Shown: positions 34,075 through 45,416, numbered from the stretch's first letter. The stretch: DNA of 64,000 nucleotides from Phaseolus vulgaris (GCF_000499845.2 NC_023758.2:24463520-24527519); one strand, 5' to 3'. Program-made: numbers and translations. Notes: generated by a model not told the origin, from the sequence alone.

Positions 34075-35511
34075 GTTGCAGCTTTGGCACCAAATATTCC
34101 AGCACTGTACGAGCTTCATTTTGGTGTTCCTATGGCAGGGGGTGTTCTTTCTGCGCTGAATACCCAATTGGATGTGACAGCATTGGCTCTGATATTGGAA
34201 CAATTAGAGCCATGCAAAATCATGTTTGTGGACTACCAGTTCATTGATTCTGCTCTCAAAGCATGTGAAATTCTATACCAGAGGAAATGCAAGCCACCCC
34301 ATATTGTCCTAATACCACGTTATGATCTAGAACCATCTTTCTCAGTGAAGGATATCTCCCCAGGTACCTTAAACTACAATGAACTTCTTGCAACTGGACA
34401 AAAGGATTTTGAGACTTTGAAACCAAGCAATGAATGCAATCCCATATCAGTGAACTACACCTCAGGCACCACAGGGACCCTTCCTAAAGGGGTTGTGTAT
34501 AGTCATAAAGGTGCTTATCTTAATTCACTTGCAGCAATTGCTCGTTTTGAGATGAAACAAATGGCAGTGTTCCTATGGACAGTTGACATGTTTCGTTGCA
34601 ATGGATGGTGCTTTCCTTGGGTCATGCCTGCTATTGGTGGCACCAATATTTGCCTAAGGAATGTCTCAGCAAAAAGCATATTTGATGCAATTCACCGTTA
34701 CAAGGTAACTCATTTTTGTGGCGCACCTACCCTTTTGGACATGATTGCAAATACATCACCCTGTGACCAGAGGCCTCTTCCTCATAGGGTGAAAGCCACA
34801 GTTGCTGGTGTGCTACCACCTATCCATGTTCTTAACAAGGTGTCACAACTGGGATTTGATGTGAACATAGGATATGGTATGACAGAGACTTATGGTCCTT
34901 TCATTGTTAGACCATGGAACCCCACTTCAGACAGTGAACATACAAAGTTGAATTATGGTATGTCAGGGTTTATGCAAAACGTTGATGTGAAGGATCCAAA
35001 GACTAATGAAAGTACACCTTGTGATGGGAAAACCATAGGTGAAATTGTGTTCAAAGGGGATGCATTGATGGTGGGGTACCTTAAGAATCCGGAAGCAACT
35101 AAAGAGGCTATTAGGGATGGATGGTATATGACTGGGGACCTTGGGGTTAGACAACCAAATGGTTCCATAACAATGAAGGATAGAAGAAAGGATATTATGT
35201 ACTGTAAGGGAGAGGCTGTGAGCTCACTAGAGGTGGAAGCAGTGTTGTTGAATCATCCAAAGGTTTTGAAAGCTGCTGTTGTGGGGAGATGTGATGAATA
35301 CTTGTTGGAATCACCATTTGCAATTGTCAAATTGAGGGAGGGATGTAGTGCCACTGTTGAAGAAGTCATCAAGTTCTGTGAAGATCATTTGGCTAGTCAT
35401 ATGGTTCCAAGGAGTGTGGTATTTGGAGATTTACCTGTTAATTCAACTGGGAAGGTTCAGAAATTTCGAATCAGGGAGAAGATCAAAAGCGAGAATGGTG
35501 TTACTCAATGA
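34075..35511 (+). CDS. Acyl-activating enzyme (AAE1 clade), exon 2
   Basis: Codons 70-547 (478 residues plus stop), opening with VAALAPNIPALYELHFGVPM straight after the AG acceptor and in phase with exon 1. Total length 547 is normal for the clade. ANL-superfamily motifs, in protein numbering: P-loop YTSGTTGTLPKG (197-208), A5 GYGMTETYGP (335-344), A7 TGD (422-424), A8 hinge DRRKDI (438-443), and GKVQKF with the C-terminal catalytic Lys (about 532). Odd features: one extra residue in the P-loop (relatives have SGTTSSPKG-length loops), MFRCNGW where relatives have MFHCNGW, D for P two residues before, and CKGEAVSS for the usual GGENISS. No peroxisomal SKL-type C-terminus (ends VTQ). The frame is fully open. 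Likely an acyl-CoA ligase, with substrate unknown; the changes could mean altered activity. Confidence 0.9.
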   Translation, partial: VAALAPNIPALYELHFGVPMAGGVLSALNTQLDVTALALILEQLEPCKIMFVDYQFIDSALKACEILYQRKCKPPHIVLIPRYDLEPSFSVKDISPGTLNYNELLATGQKDFETLKPSNECNPISVNYTSGTTGTLPKGVVYSHKGAYLNSLAAIARFEMKQMAVFLWTVDMFRCNGWCFPWVMPAIGGTNICLRNVSAKSIFDAIHRYKVTHFCGAPTLLDMIANTSPCDQRPLPHRVKATVAGVLPPIHVLNKVSQLGFDVNIGYGMTETYGPFIVRPWNPTSDSEHTKLNYGMSGFMQNVDVKDPKTNESTPCDGKTIGEIVFKGDALMVGYLKNPEATKEAIRDGWYMTGDLGVRQPNGSITMKDRRKDIMYCKGEAVSSLEVEAVLLNHPKVLKAAVVGRCDEYLLESPFAIVKLREGCSATVEEVIKFCEDHLASHMVPRSVVFGDLPVNSTGKVQKFRIREKIKSENGVTQ

Positions 35512-35535
35512 TAGGATGTGCTTTGTATGATTACA

Positions 35536-35541
35536 AATAAA
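35536..35541 (+). terminator. Candidate polyadenylation signal of the enzyme gene
   Basis: AATAAA 25 bases after the stop codon. Further T-rich sequence follows, so cleavage near 35560-35640 is plausible. Confidence 0.45.
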
Positions 35542-36294
35542 GTGTTGAGTGAAAATTGACAAATGTAATAATCTATTAATTTTGATCACATTTGTTGCTT
35601 TCTTCCAGATACATTATTTATTACTAAGAAGGTTTAGTAGCTTGTGAATTGTTGTAAGTTCTATGTTCAATTCTTACACAGAATTAAAAAAAAAAAACAT
35701 GTTCTGATTCTAATTTTAAGAAAAAGGGTTACACAATTCTCTGTTCAATAACTTAAAAGTATGCGATTTTAGCATGATGTATATGAATTTGAAACCTCAA
35801 AACTTATCCAAAAACTATTGATAATTTCTAAGTGAGAAATTTTGCAATGTGTTTTAGAGAAGAATATTTTTTTTCTATGAATTTGACATTAGAATCTCAC
35901 TGTGAGAGTTAAGTGTCATGTCTCACAATTGACTTGAACGAAAATATGTAATTTCTTATCCATATTCTTACTAGCTGAAAATTCTCAAGCTTGCTATTTT
36001 TTTTTATATTTATCGATTTCAGTGGGAGCACATACACTATCCAACTAATTTCCTCACTATGTTTCAAAACAACATGAGATTCATTCCTTATACAGAAAAC
36101 GCGCACTTCAAAGATTAAGCATGAGCATTAAAAAATGTAAGCATGAGTATGGTTTCTAAATTGAGCATCATAAACTACCTCAGCAAACAACAGAAATGAT
36201 TGAATGAACATTTCAATATAAAAGATACAATGACATCAAATTGGTCCGTCCATGTGACATTTTTGCCATCAATTTGGTTAAGAAACTGATGGTG
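35542..36294. other. Intergenic AT-rich sequence downstream of the enzyme gene
   Basis: Probably includes the 3' UTR. No further gene, RNA or transposon terminus recognised. Confidence 0.55.
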
Positions 36295-36302
36295 TTCATT
36301 AT

Positions 36303-37616
36303 TAGGGTGGTTTTCAAAATCCTAGATCCAATCCAAATCTAAATAAAATTCATATTTATTTTAATTGGATCAAATATATTTAAATTTTTTAAAATTCATT
36401 TAAAGTGAATTAAATCTAGATTAAATTCACTTCGTTAATTATATTAAATCCATTTTGTCAATTACATTAAATCAATTTTGATATGGACACAAACCAACTT
36501 GGCTCGAACTGAGCCTAAGCCGACTCAACCTGGACGCGGATCAACTCGGCTCTACATCAGCCCAGACCCGAACGGCTCGACATCGGCTCGAGTCCGAACG
36601 ACTTGACATCGACCCGAGACCGAACGACTCGACACCGGCCCGGGCCCGCTCAGCTCCACATTGGTCGGGGCCCTCTCAACTCGACATCAGCCCAGGCCCC
36701 CTTGGCTCGACATTCTTCTGGGTCCGCTCGACTCGACATCGGCCCGGGCCCACTCAGCTCCACATCAGCCCGGGCCCGGACGACTCGAAATAAGTTCGGG
36801 CCCGAACGACTCAACATTGGCTCGGGCCCGCTCGACTCGACATCGGCCCAAGCCCGAACGACTCGACATCAGCCTGGGCCTGAACGACTCGATATCGGCC
36901 CGACCCGAAGGACTCGACATCAGCCCGGGCCCGAAGGACTCGACATCAGCCCGGGCCCGTAGGACTCGACATCGGCCCGGGCCCAAGTCCGAACGACTCA
37001 ACATTGGCTCGGGCCTGCTTGGCTCGAGATCGGCCCGGGAGACTCGACATCGATCTGGGCCCGGATGACTCGACATCAGGTCGGGCTTGCCCGGCTCGAC
37101 TTTGGCCCGGGCCTGCTCGACTCGACATGGGCCTGAGACTGCTTGGCTTGACATGGGCTCGGACCCACTCGGCTCAACATAGGCACGGGCCCGCTCGTCT
37201 TGAAAGACTCGGGTCGACTCAATATCGGCCACTCAACTCGACTTGGCCCTGGGTTGACTCGGCTTGACTTTGGTCTAAAATGACTTGGCTCGACTTTGGT
37301 CCATACCAACTCGATTCGATTTGGGCCCGGACGACTCAGCTCGACGTGGACTTGGGCCAACTTTGTTCAACCTAGGCTCGAATTGTCTTGGCTCAACCTG
37401 GATCGGGCCAAGTCAAAATCCAACCCAAAATGCAATTTGGATAATTCAAAAATGTATCCAATCTATATCTAATCCATATCTAATTAAATGGATTGGATTT
37501 AGAATCCAAAAATATGGATTTAGATTTGAGATAAATCCATTTAAATGGATTAAAACTAATATGGATTTGGATAATTATGGATTGGATTTTGTAATTTGGA
37601 TTTTTGCTCACCCTTA
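36303..37616. mobile_element. Non-autonomous hAT-like transposon carrying a minisatellite
   Basis: Imperfect terminal inverted repeats: left TAGGGTGGTTTTCAAAATCC, right end (inverted) TAAGGGTGAGCAAAAATCC. It is flanked by a perfect 8-bp duplication TTCATTAT at 36295-36302 and 37617-37624. Short AT-rich subterminal regions carry many AATCCA/TGGATT motifs in both orientations, as in other hAT elements. There is no transposase. The interior is a GC-rich 26-bp tandem array. The 8-bp duplication and the G-rich TIR both support hAT. Confidence 0.8.
36485..37425. repeat. GC-rich 26-bp minisatellite inside the hAT-like element
   Basis: Roughly 35 units built on GACTCGACATC(G/A)GCCCGGG plus CCGAAC. 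Clean 26-base spacing is visible at 36911, 36937 and 36963, with units degenerating towards both ends. It is strongly CpG-rich and contains GGGCCCG/TCGA palindromes, in sharp contrast to the AT-rich flanks. Open frames read through it in several phases, but they are by-products of the repeat. Confidence 0.85.
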
Positions 37617-37624
37617 TTCATTAT

Positions 37625-40600
37625 CATTGACGAACCAATTTGAGAGGACTAACATATTGAAGTTTTGTACTACAAGTGAGAGTGGTAAACTAAAATCCTC
37701 ATGAGACCTTGTTACACCAACCAAATAAAATAGCTCCCGACTAAAATCAATCCATCAATCTCTTAACCTAATAAAAAGCCGAAATAATTAGCGATTAAAA
37801 AACTCAATAATATCCTTAAAGCATGATTAGGAAGATATGAGTTTGCATGGATCTGCCATAATCTTCCCCGTAGATAGGGGTGCATAACCAAAACTATAAA
37901 TAGATTAACATTCTTAATTTGTAAGATAATAAAATTTTAATTATCACATATAATTTAATTCAGACACAACTGACCTAAGCGTTTGAATACTTATTGCAAG
38001 TACCAAATACTTATTGCAAGTACCACGTGTACTTCCAATCAAAGACGAGATCATAAACAAAGGTCGACTGACCAAAAGGTGTGAAATCGAAACATAATCT
38101 TTTGAGAAAAATTTATAAATAATCTTTTGTAAGAAAAATTCAATATAAAGTAACACATGTCATTATGTCATTTCCATGTAACTTTCTATAAGAGAAAGTT
38201 AGTTTTGTAACTTATAAAAACAAGTCTTATTAGCACTACCTCAATGTAACAACAATTCGTCCTTACAAGAAAAAAAAAAAGTGAAGTTAAATCATTATGG
38301 ATCAAGCTTCCACAAAAGAAGGAATAAGAAAAAGCATTTGTACTTAACTTACCCGTGGTTTTCAAACTTATGTTATATCTTCCTTCTTGGTTAATGTCTC
38401 ATTTTCTCTCTATCTTTGTATGGGATAGAAGAATGATGCTTGTTATTTCTTGACTTCATTCTTTCTCTTTTGAACAATAATTTTTTCAAAGTTATTTGTA
38501 CGGATGAACTTATCAATTAGAATATCCTACTCAAAATGAATTTTCTCTTATAGAAAACCAATTTAGAGTATGTTATGCAATAAGTAAATCAGTTAATTAC
38601 ATGTGTATAAAAGTTTGAAACATAGAATGAATAAAATTAATTGGAAAGTGACACTATGGTTGCTGCTACTGCAAAAGACAAACAAAGCCCGAATCCACTT
38701 ATTGCTTACTATTGATTGACTGTCAAGTCCAATCACCAAGACTAAAATATTTAGTATTTCTATAAATATTTAATAAACTATTAATATTAAATTTCAAAAT
38801 GTTATATTTATTAATTTCAACCATAAAATATAAAAAAAAATCACTTTAAAACTCAACCCAAATCCCCACCCATGCCACCTCCAAAACCCTTTCATTATTA
38901 TCCTGTTATTTATTCGTCAAAACATAAATATTTACATTTTTTAATTATTTTAATAAAATGGTCTATTTACCATTTATTGATAATGTAACGAACATAGGAA
39001 TGAATATATATATTACAAGTGTATCTTACATTTGAAAGAATTTTTTTTATTTACAATAAATAATTAATAAATAAAATGAAACACAAGGTATTATTTAATT
39101 TTTTTTATGTGAACTTTACTTGAGTTAAGTATGAGTGATAGTTTTCTATTTTCTTTTATGAAAGTTTTCTTCTTTATGTTTTGGTTAAAATAAATATTGA
39201 TAGTATTGTTAGGAGTTTTATGTTTTGGTTAAAATAAATATTGATAGTGTTGTTAGGAGTTCTTTGTTATTTGTGGTAGTATTTTTTGTGAGAGTGTGAA
39301 TGAATTTATTGGTGATTTCTTTGCTTTTCTTGATGTTCAGACTATTTTGGTCACTGAGTTGTATAGTTATATATATTATTAAACAAATTCAAAAGATAAA
39401 TTTTAATAGTTTTTGACTTGAATGTGATTCTACATTAGTTTGTGGTTGATTTGTAGTGTAGTTGAGTGTCAAAATTTTATAGTGATTATTAACAAAAACT
39501 TTTATTAAAAAAAATAGTAATAATTTTAAGTAGTTTAATATAATTAAAAGTAAAATGTAAACCAGGGTTTAAGTTGAATCCCAGCCCATTAATTCACATA
39601 GATTTTGCACCAGTCAATGTGATATATTTAAATTAAATATACAAGTTTACATGTAAAACCTAAACACCCACTAATCTCATAGATTTATGAAGACAAAAAA
39701 AAAACCAACTTTAAAACGGAAAATAATTATTTGACATCCATTACTCTATCTACATCCCACTAAATATTAATTTTTTAATTTTTGTAATTTTTGTAATTTT
39801 GAAATTTATTTTAATATTTTATATTTTGCCTATATTTTTATTAAAGATATTTTTTCTATTTTTTAATTTTTTTATTATAAATATTAATATTTTGTTATAT
39901 CTGTAAAGTGGAACAAAGTGTTTATTGTTACCCTTTTAAAAATCAAGTTGTCATTGGTCCAGCTGATACGGAATCTGAATAATGTAAGAAAAGCTTTAAA
40001 TCTACGCTTCATTTATAGGAAAAATGAGTTTATAATTGATACATAGAAAAAAAAATACATACTTAAAATTAATTAAGAAAATACCATCAAATAAAGAAAA
40101 AATAGTTATTTTTTATGATTAATAAAAATTAAAATTAAAATGTATTCATATTTAATAAAAATGATATGAGAGAGTATTTACTGCAGTAACTTGCATGGAA
40201 TATAGATGTTGGCAAGGATGGGGTTGCCGATAGATGACCCAGAAGAGGAGATCCAACGGTAGATCAACACACGTCACATTTCAGTAGCAGCCAGCAAAGC
40301 ATATCGAACGGTGATTCTTAGATATGAATATTTTACATATTGAATCTTAGCGTGGATTGAATGACAGCGATTGAGAGTACACATTGGGGAGAAGTGGAGA
40401 TCGAAGGGTGAGGAATGAAACAGCGCATAGAAGAATGAAGGGTGGAGATTCAATGGGCATATAGATGTACGGCACCCAGCATTTCAATTTCATGTGTGCC
40501 CAATTAATAACCGTACAAGTACTGCTTTTCTGTTTCTTTGTTTGATTTCATAGATCCTTCCAGAACCTCTTAATATACACGTTCTTTGACCACACAATAA
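37625..40600. other. Intergenic AT-rich region before the SPL gene
   Basis: No gene seen. Contains a 20-bp duplication (AATACTTATTGCAAGTACC at 37986 and 38006) and the 44-bp duplication listed separately. Sequence around 37970-38270 (CACGTGTACTTCC..., AAAGTTAGTTTTGTAACTT) may be an eroded LTR, but lacks a partner. Confidence 0.5.
39173..39260. repeat. 44-bp tandem duplication
   Basis: TTTATGTTTTGGTTAAAATA... is repeated at 39173 and 39217 with one substitution, so it is a recent local duplication. Confidence 0.85.
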
Positions 40601-40706
40601 AAAACCCTATTCTCCTCACCTATTTCATATTTCACATGCAAAATCTTCATCATCAACCTACTTTTTCGATTTATGGAAGAGAGAACTACAAGGAATAATA
40701 TTTAAG

Positions 40707-40996
40707 GTATTTACTATTTATTTGTTTTATTGATTGTGATGCATTGAATTTTTAATTTTAATGTCTTGATCCTATCATCTACCGCATTTTAATGATGATT
40801 GATAGAAGTAAAATTCGTATATCATTAATAGTAACTTTTTAAAACACCAATAAGTTTGAACTTATTTTTATATTTTCGTATACAAGTTTTATATTTATGG
40901 ATTAAAAATATATATTGTTTTTATTATTCAACTTTTTGATGTTACTGTTGAAGTTACACAAGATAAGTCTAAACTGAGTGCAGTGTTTGTTTGCAG
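40707..40996 (+). other. Possible 5' UTR intron of the SPL gene
   Basis: TTTAAG|GTATTT at 40706/40707 and GTTTGCAG|TAGAAA at 40996/40997 have good splice consensus. Splicing would join a leader around 40600-40706 to the sequence just before the ATG at 41026. Inferred from consensus only. Confidence 0.35.
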
Positions 40997-41025
40997 TAGA
41001 AAAAACAAGATCAGAAGAGAAAAGC

Positions 41026-41747
41026 ATGGATAATGGAGATGACAAGGAGGAGAGTAGTGAAGGGGAAGCAGAGAATGGGGCTAAAATGGTGCAGAAGATA
41101 ACGATAATGTTAGTTTGTGGTAATGGGAAGGGTTCAAGAACAGGGTCATCATCTTCTAGTTTTTGTCAGGCAGATGAATGTGGTGTGAAATTGAACATGG
41201 CAAAGAGATACAACCGCCGTCACAAGGTTTGTGAGAGACATTCTAAGGCTCCTGTTGTTTTAGTTTCTAGCATTCGTCAGAGGTTCTGCCAACAATGTAG
41301 CAAGTATGTATCATATCATATCATCTCAAACAATGTTTACTTTTTGTTCCACTTGTTCTTTTACATAGCAATACCAAGATTTTCATGTTTACTTCATTCC
41401 CTTTTAGATTGTGTTTCTCAGTTGTCATGAATAAGATTTGCTATTTGTGATTGAGTAATGACAACTACTTTGTATGAATGAACATTTTTTAGTACATTTT
41501 CCATGTTAGTGTGTAGTTTGAATATTATGGGTGTATGTGTGATTAAGAGAATAATGTGAGATTTGGGGAGGGTGGATGAAGTTTTGGGGAATTATGTTAA
41601 GGAGGGATGAATTTGTATGTTGTTGTTTTGGATTGAATGGCACACAGGTTCCATGAACTTGCAGAGTTTGATGAGACCAAAAGAAGTTGCAGAAAAACAT
41701 TGGCTAGAAGAAAAACTCGCACAGACATGTCCTTAGGAGGTGATTAA
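41026..41747 (+). CDS. SPL: Small SBP-box transcription factor (SPL3/4/5-like), two coding exons 41026-41303 and 41648-41747
   Basis: 125-residue protein. The acidic N-terminus ([18 protein letters not shown]) is followed by an SBP DNA-binding domain that binds GTAC-core promoters in the nucleus. Zinc site 1 uses the two Cys of FCQADEC, then Cys and His of KVCERH; zinc site 2 uses CQQC, FH and SC. All ligands are present. The intron splits the Lys codon of [17 protein letters not shown] (AA|G across GTATGT at 41304 and ACACAG at 41647), the conserved SBP intron place. Start chosen at 41026 because the preceding frame appears to lie in a 5' UTR. Odd: Lys replaces the usual Arg in CSRFH, and the C-terminal nuclear-signal stretch is [10 protein letters not shown] instead of RRRLAGHNERRRK. 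No miR156-like site (GTGCTCTCTCTCTTCTG) is visible in the 3' flank. Length is typical of the SPL3 group, which controls flowering and phase change. Confidence 0.85.
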
Positions 41748-42782
41748 CATCATACACATGTTCATCTCAAGTGACTAACACCTTGCTATCACCAATTTCA
41801 AACTTGTAATTTTTTAGAGTTGTTTTCCTACCAAAGACTACTTTTACTTTGGATGGTTTAGTTTGAATGATGCAAACTGGTCTTGTTACTGAGTTTTGAT
41901 GATTGGATCACAGTATGCAAACTTTATTCTCTGCCTAAAAGTTTATCAGGTTATGTTTCAAATTGTAAAAAGGGAAAGATGAAGACACAGATTTTAAAAA
42001 TTTCTTAGAAGACAGAAATAAAAAAAAGTAATAAGAAATGAGTTAAAATCAATTTAAGTCTAATTGTATTTATAACAACACTTTCATTTATATTAAAAAT
42101 AAATTTATATTAAAAAATGAATTTTAATTTTATTTATAATTTTTTTTCATTTATATTAAAAATAATTTTATATTAAAAGTGAATTTTAGTGTAATTCAAT
42201 TTTATAAAATTTGATTTATAGTATATATGTCTTTATCTTTGTCAATGTAAAATCTTCCATATTTTAAATTTTTTATAAACTCATTTTAACTTATAAAAAT
42301 ATTTTACTTGTAAGTGGTTTATTAATAAATTATATTTGAATAGAACGAATTTATATTCTAATTTTATCTTTAATATTTTATTCTATTGTTCAAAATCTTT
42401 ACATCTTACACTTAGATATCTATCATTATATGAGGCATAGTCATTTTATTCTAAAAAATAAAGCACTAAACTCTTAATGATTTTTTTATAAGTGACATTA
42501 TTTTATGTCTTTGTATAATTGGTTGGGTTTTTGTTTCAGTATTTAATTTAAAAAATGAAAAAGTGTCACTTTTAACAAAGATAATTAGGACTTTAAATAT
42601 TTTGTTGGTTTTAAAAAAATATTTCTTTTTTATTTTGCATGTGAAAGACATGTGCAAAGAGTAAACACCTGACTACTATATAAGTATTTGTTCTTCAATT
42701 AGAAATTGAAAGATTTTATTTGTGCGTATAGGATTTTTTTTAGAGAAAACATTCATCACAATATAACTCCGTATACACTGAC

Positions 42783-42826
<44 letters not shown>

Positions 42827-43331
42827 TATTTTTTTATTTATGTGTGTCAATATTTTATATTTTTATAATTATTTATAATATATTAAAATAATATATAAAT
42901 TCACCATTTTATATTTCAATAGATGATTATTTATATATTTAATAACTCTCAAGGATAATAGAACTAAGTTGTCAATGAGTTACTGATAATGTGGGTTAGT
43001 TTGTCTCGTATTTGGCCCACAAAATGCGAGTCGGGTTGACCCGCAAGCAAAATGTGAGTCAGGTTGGTCCTGCGTAATGAATGCGGATGTTCCCGTCACG
43101 CATAAGGTCAGTATCATCCATTGCTACATGTACGTATGGTTTTCAGTATCATTTTTCTCAATTTCAAACTCAGAGGGACATGTTAGTACAACATTACTCA
43201 TCCATCCCAATTTGTAAATTAAGATTTTATCGAAAAATATAGAATAAACATATAATATAAAAATAATTAAAAAAGAGGTATTTTATATCAGAAGAAATAA
43301 TAATAATTAATAATAAATAAGTGGGTGAGAA
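41748..43331. other. SPL 3' flank and AT-rich intergenic sequence
   Basis: No gene seen. A TA microsatellite (about 18 units) occupies 42787-42823. A small GC-richer patch at 42995-43090 (GGGTTGACCCGC, GAGTCAGGTTGG) is unexplained. Confidence 0.55.
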
Positions 43332-43476
43332 ATATGTACGTAGATTAATGAAGTTAAATGTTTCATTTCAATGATGTAAATTAAATTAAAATTAATGGTT
43401 CAACCAGTATGGTCACCGTACAAAATAAATGGTGATCATACAAAATAATAGGTTTCCATTAATGTAATTTCTTAAA
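43332..43476 (+). repeat. Left arm of an inverted repeat
   Basis: Contains ATGTACGTAGATTAATGAA, CAACCAGTATGGTCACCGTA and TTTCCATTAATGTAATTTC. The reverse complement of 44905-45052 matches it almost throughout, with an extra ~20 bases in the right arm. Part of the motif also recurs in the opposite orientation at 43590-43660. Confidence 0.65.
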
Positions 43477-44904
43477 CAACTCTCCTTCTTGTGCAACATA
43501 TGTTTCAGGTCTCTGACAAGAAATATTTTGTCTCACGAGCATAAGACCAAAAGGAGCCTTGAATAATAAATTACACAAATTATTTTGTACAGATTATTTT
43601 GTACGATGACATATTGGTTGAATGTTAAACCACAAACATTCATTAATATACATACTATTAATACGTTTTTTAAATTCTTTTTAGATTATATGTTTAATTT
43701 ATATTTTTCAACAGAATTTTAATTTGCAAATTGTTTGACTTGTAATTCTCTCTTTCAATTGTTTGACTTGTTCAACATCCACATAGTTCACTCACATCCA
43801 CCATATATTTTTTTTCTTATCACAACCTTGATTAACATTGTTTCTCTTTATACAATTTTTTTTTCAGATGATGTATTGTAGTTCAGGAAAAACAAACTTC
43901 AATTTCATTGAATCCAATAGTTTATAGGATACCCATTTAATTATTTCTATTACTTTTTAATATTTTATGTATTGGTTTATTTTTTCCACATCAGAATATT
44001 TGACTCTCAATTTTAAGTACTCAAATGTGTAAACACTCTAGTACTCGTGTTTTGATATTTATGCAATTAATATTTTTATATTGGTATATGATATTGAAGA
44101 AAATAAATTTGTCCTTTTAAGAATGAATCCTTAATAATATTATGTCATATCATGTCTGTTGCGCGCAATTTTTTTAAACAATTTATCAATTTAATATTTA
44201 AAACATTAAGGGACAGCTACCGTTCAGGTTGGACAAAAATTTCATACCTTATGGATATTTTACTTCGGGGATGAGAATGGTCAATCTCACACACTGTTGT
44301 CATTCCTAATCACAATAAAAGTACCTTATTTCACCAAGGGAGTGATTGTACTAAGTTAAATTTTTTTTTTTAAAGTAAATCAGTGTCGATCCCTCATAAT
44401 TACACCGTGAATTAATCAAAAGCTGATAAATAATTGAAAATCATGATTAAATAGCAAATTTGCATACCATGACATCAAACTGCTCAAACTTTGAAACAAA
44501 CTGCATGCAACAGTTGTCTACAAAATAACTTCACTGTACTTGATACTAGGAATATACATAGGTAATGCTGAATTTATCTATAGATTCATGGGTAAAAATC
44601 TATAGATAATACTAATTTTTTTAGTGTAAGAATATCAAATAATTTTCATGGAGAATTCCTTATGTCTGATGACTTGCTAAAAAATAAAGAACAAGAGATC
44701 AATCAAATAGTAATAGTAATTATGAAACTTTAAATGATAGATAGTCTTACTATCTCATTCGAATCTTTCGGTCAATTTCTATCCCTTTCTGTCTCTTTCA
44801 TGTCTCTATGTCTCTGACAATAAATGTTTTGTGTAATGTTTACCTGACAATGCGCAAGCATAAGGCCACCACACAGTTGCAGGAAGGAACGCTAATTAAG
44901 AAAT
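43477..44904. other. Interior of the inverted-repeat structure
   Basis: AT-rich, no coding content. Internal direct similarity: GTCTCTGACAAGAAATATTTTG near 43510 and GTCTCTGACAATAAATG near 44810, suggesting duplicated and inverted fragments of one element rather than a simple transposon. Confidence 0.45.
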
Positions 44905-45052
44905 TACATTAATGGAAACAGATTATTTTGTACGATGAACATTTATTTTATATGATAAACATTTATTTTGTACGGTGACCATATTGGTTGAATGGTTAAT
45001 TTTAAGTTGAATAACTGAACAAGAGAACATTTCATTAATCTACATACATCTC
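44905..45052 (-). repeat. Right arm of the inverted repeat
   Basis: Carries GAAATTACATTAATGGAAAC, TACGGTGACCATATTGGTTG and TAGATTAATGAAATG in inverted orientation to 43332-43476. It abuts the copia gag fragment at 45055 without a gap. Confidence 0.65.
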
Positions 45053-45054
45053 TT

Positions 45055-45410
45055 TCACTTATTGATTATGCGGAAAAAAATAACGGAAATAGTCTTATTT
45101 AGAAGGTCAGTTATTTGATATCTTTCAAATATTGCCTCTTGATCAAGAATTAAGACTTCGATTTCATCAACAGAATAAAGATCAGTACGCGAGGTGACGG
45201 AGGTGACAAAAGAATCATATTCTTCCGATAGGCCGTCAAGGATAGATTCAATGTGTTCTTCGGTAGAAACAGGGGCACCCACAATGGAAAGCGTGTTCAT
45301 AGTCTTCTTGATATCAAGAAGATAAGTGGAGTAATCTCATTTATTCTTTGGATTTTTAAATTGAAGTCGAAGTCTTGATCTTGGCACGCGTATGAGAGGC
45401 ATAATATGTA
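45055..45410 (-). pseudogene. Copia gag fragment (C-terminal half of the UBN2 domain)
   Basis: The frame starts within YYASHTRAKIKT next to the LTR and includes MNTLSIVGAPVSTEEHIESI at 45300 and LDGLSEEYDSFVTSVTSR. These residues normally follow the gag piece found at 47985-48400. There is one stop near 45340 and truncation at 45055. Confidence 0.7.
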
Positions 45411-45416
45411 TCAAGA

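Noticed and set aside
36603..37360. Several long overlapping open frames (Arg/Pro/Ser/His-rich) on both strands
   Set aside because: They are frames through the 26-bp minisatellite; 26 is not a multiple of 3, so the repeat cycles through all phases and stays open without coding meaning.
40978..41025. Upstream Met (40978) as the SPL start
   Set aside because: The extra 16 codons overlap a good 3' splice site (GTTTGCAG at 40996) and a T-rich tract; the acidic MDNGDDKEE start fits SPL3-type proteins better.
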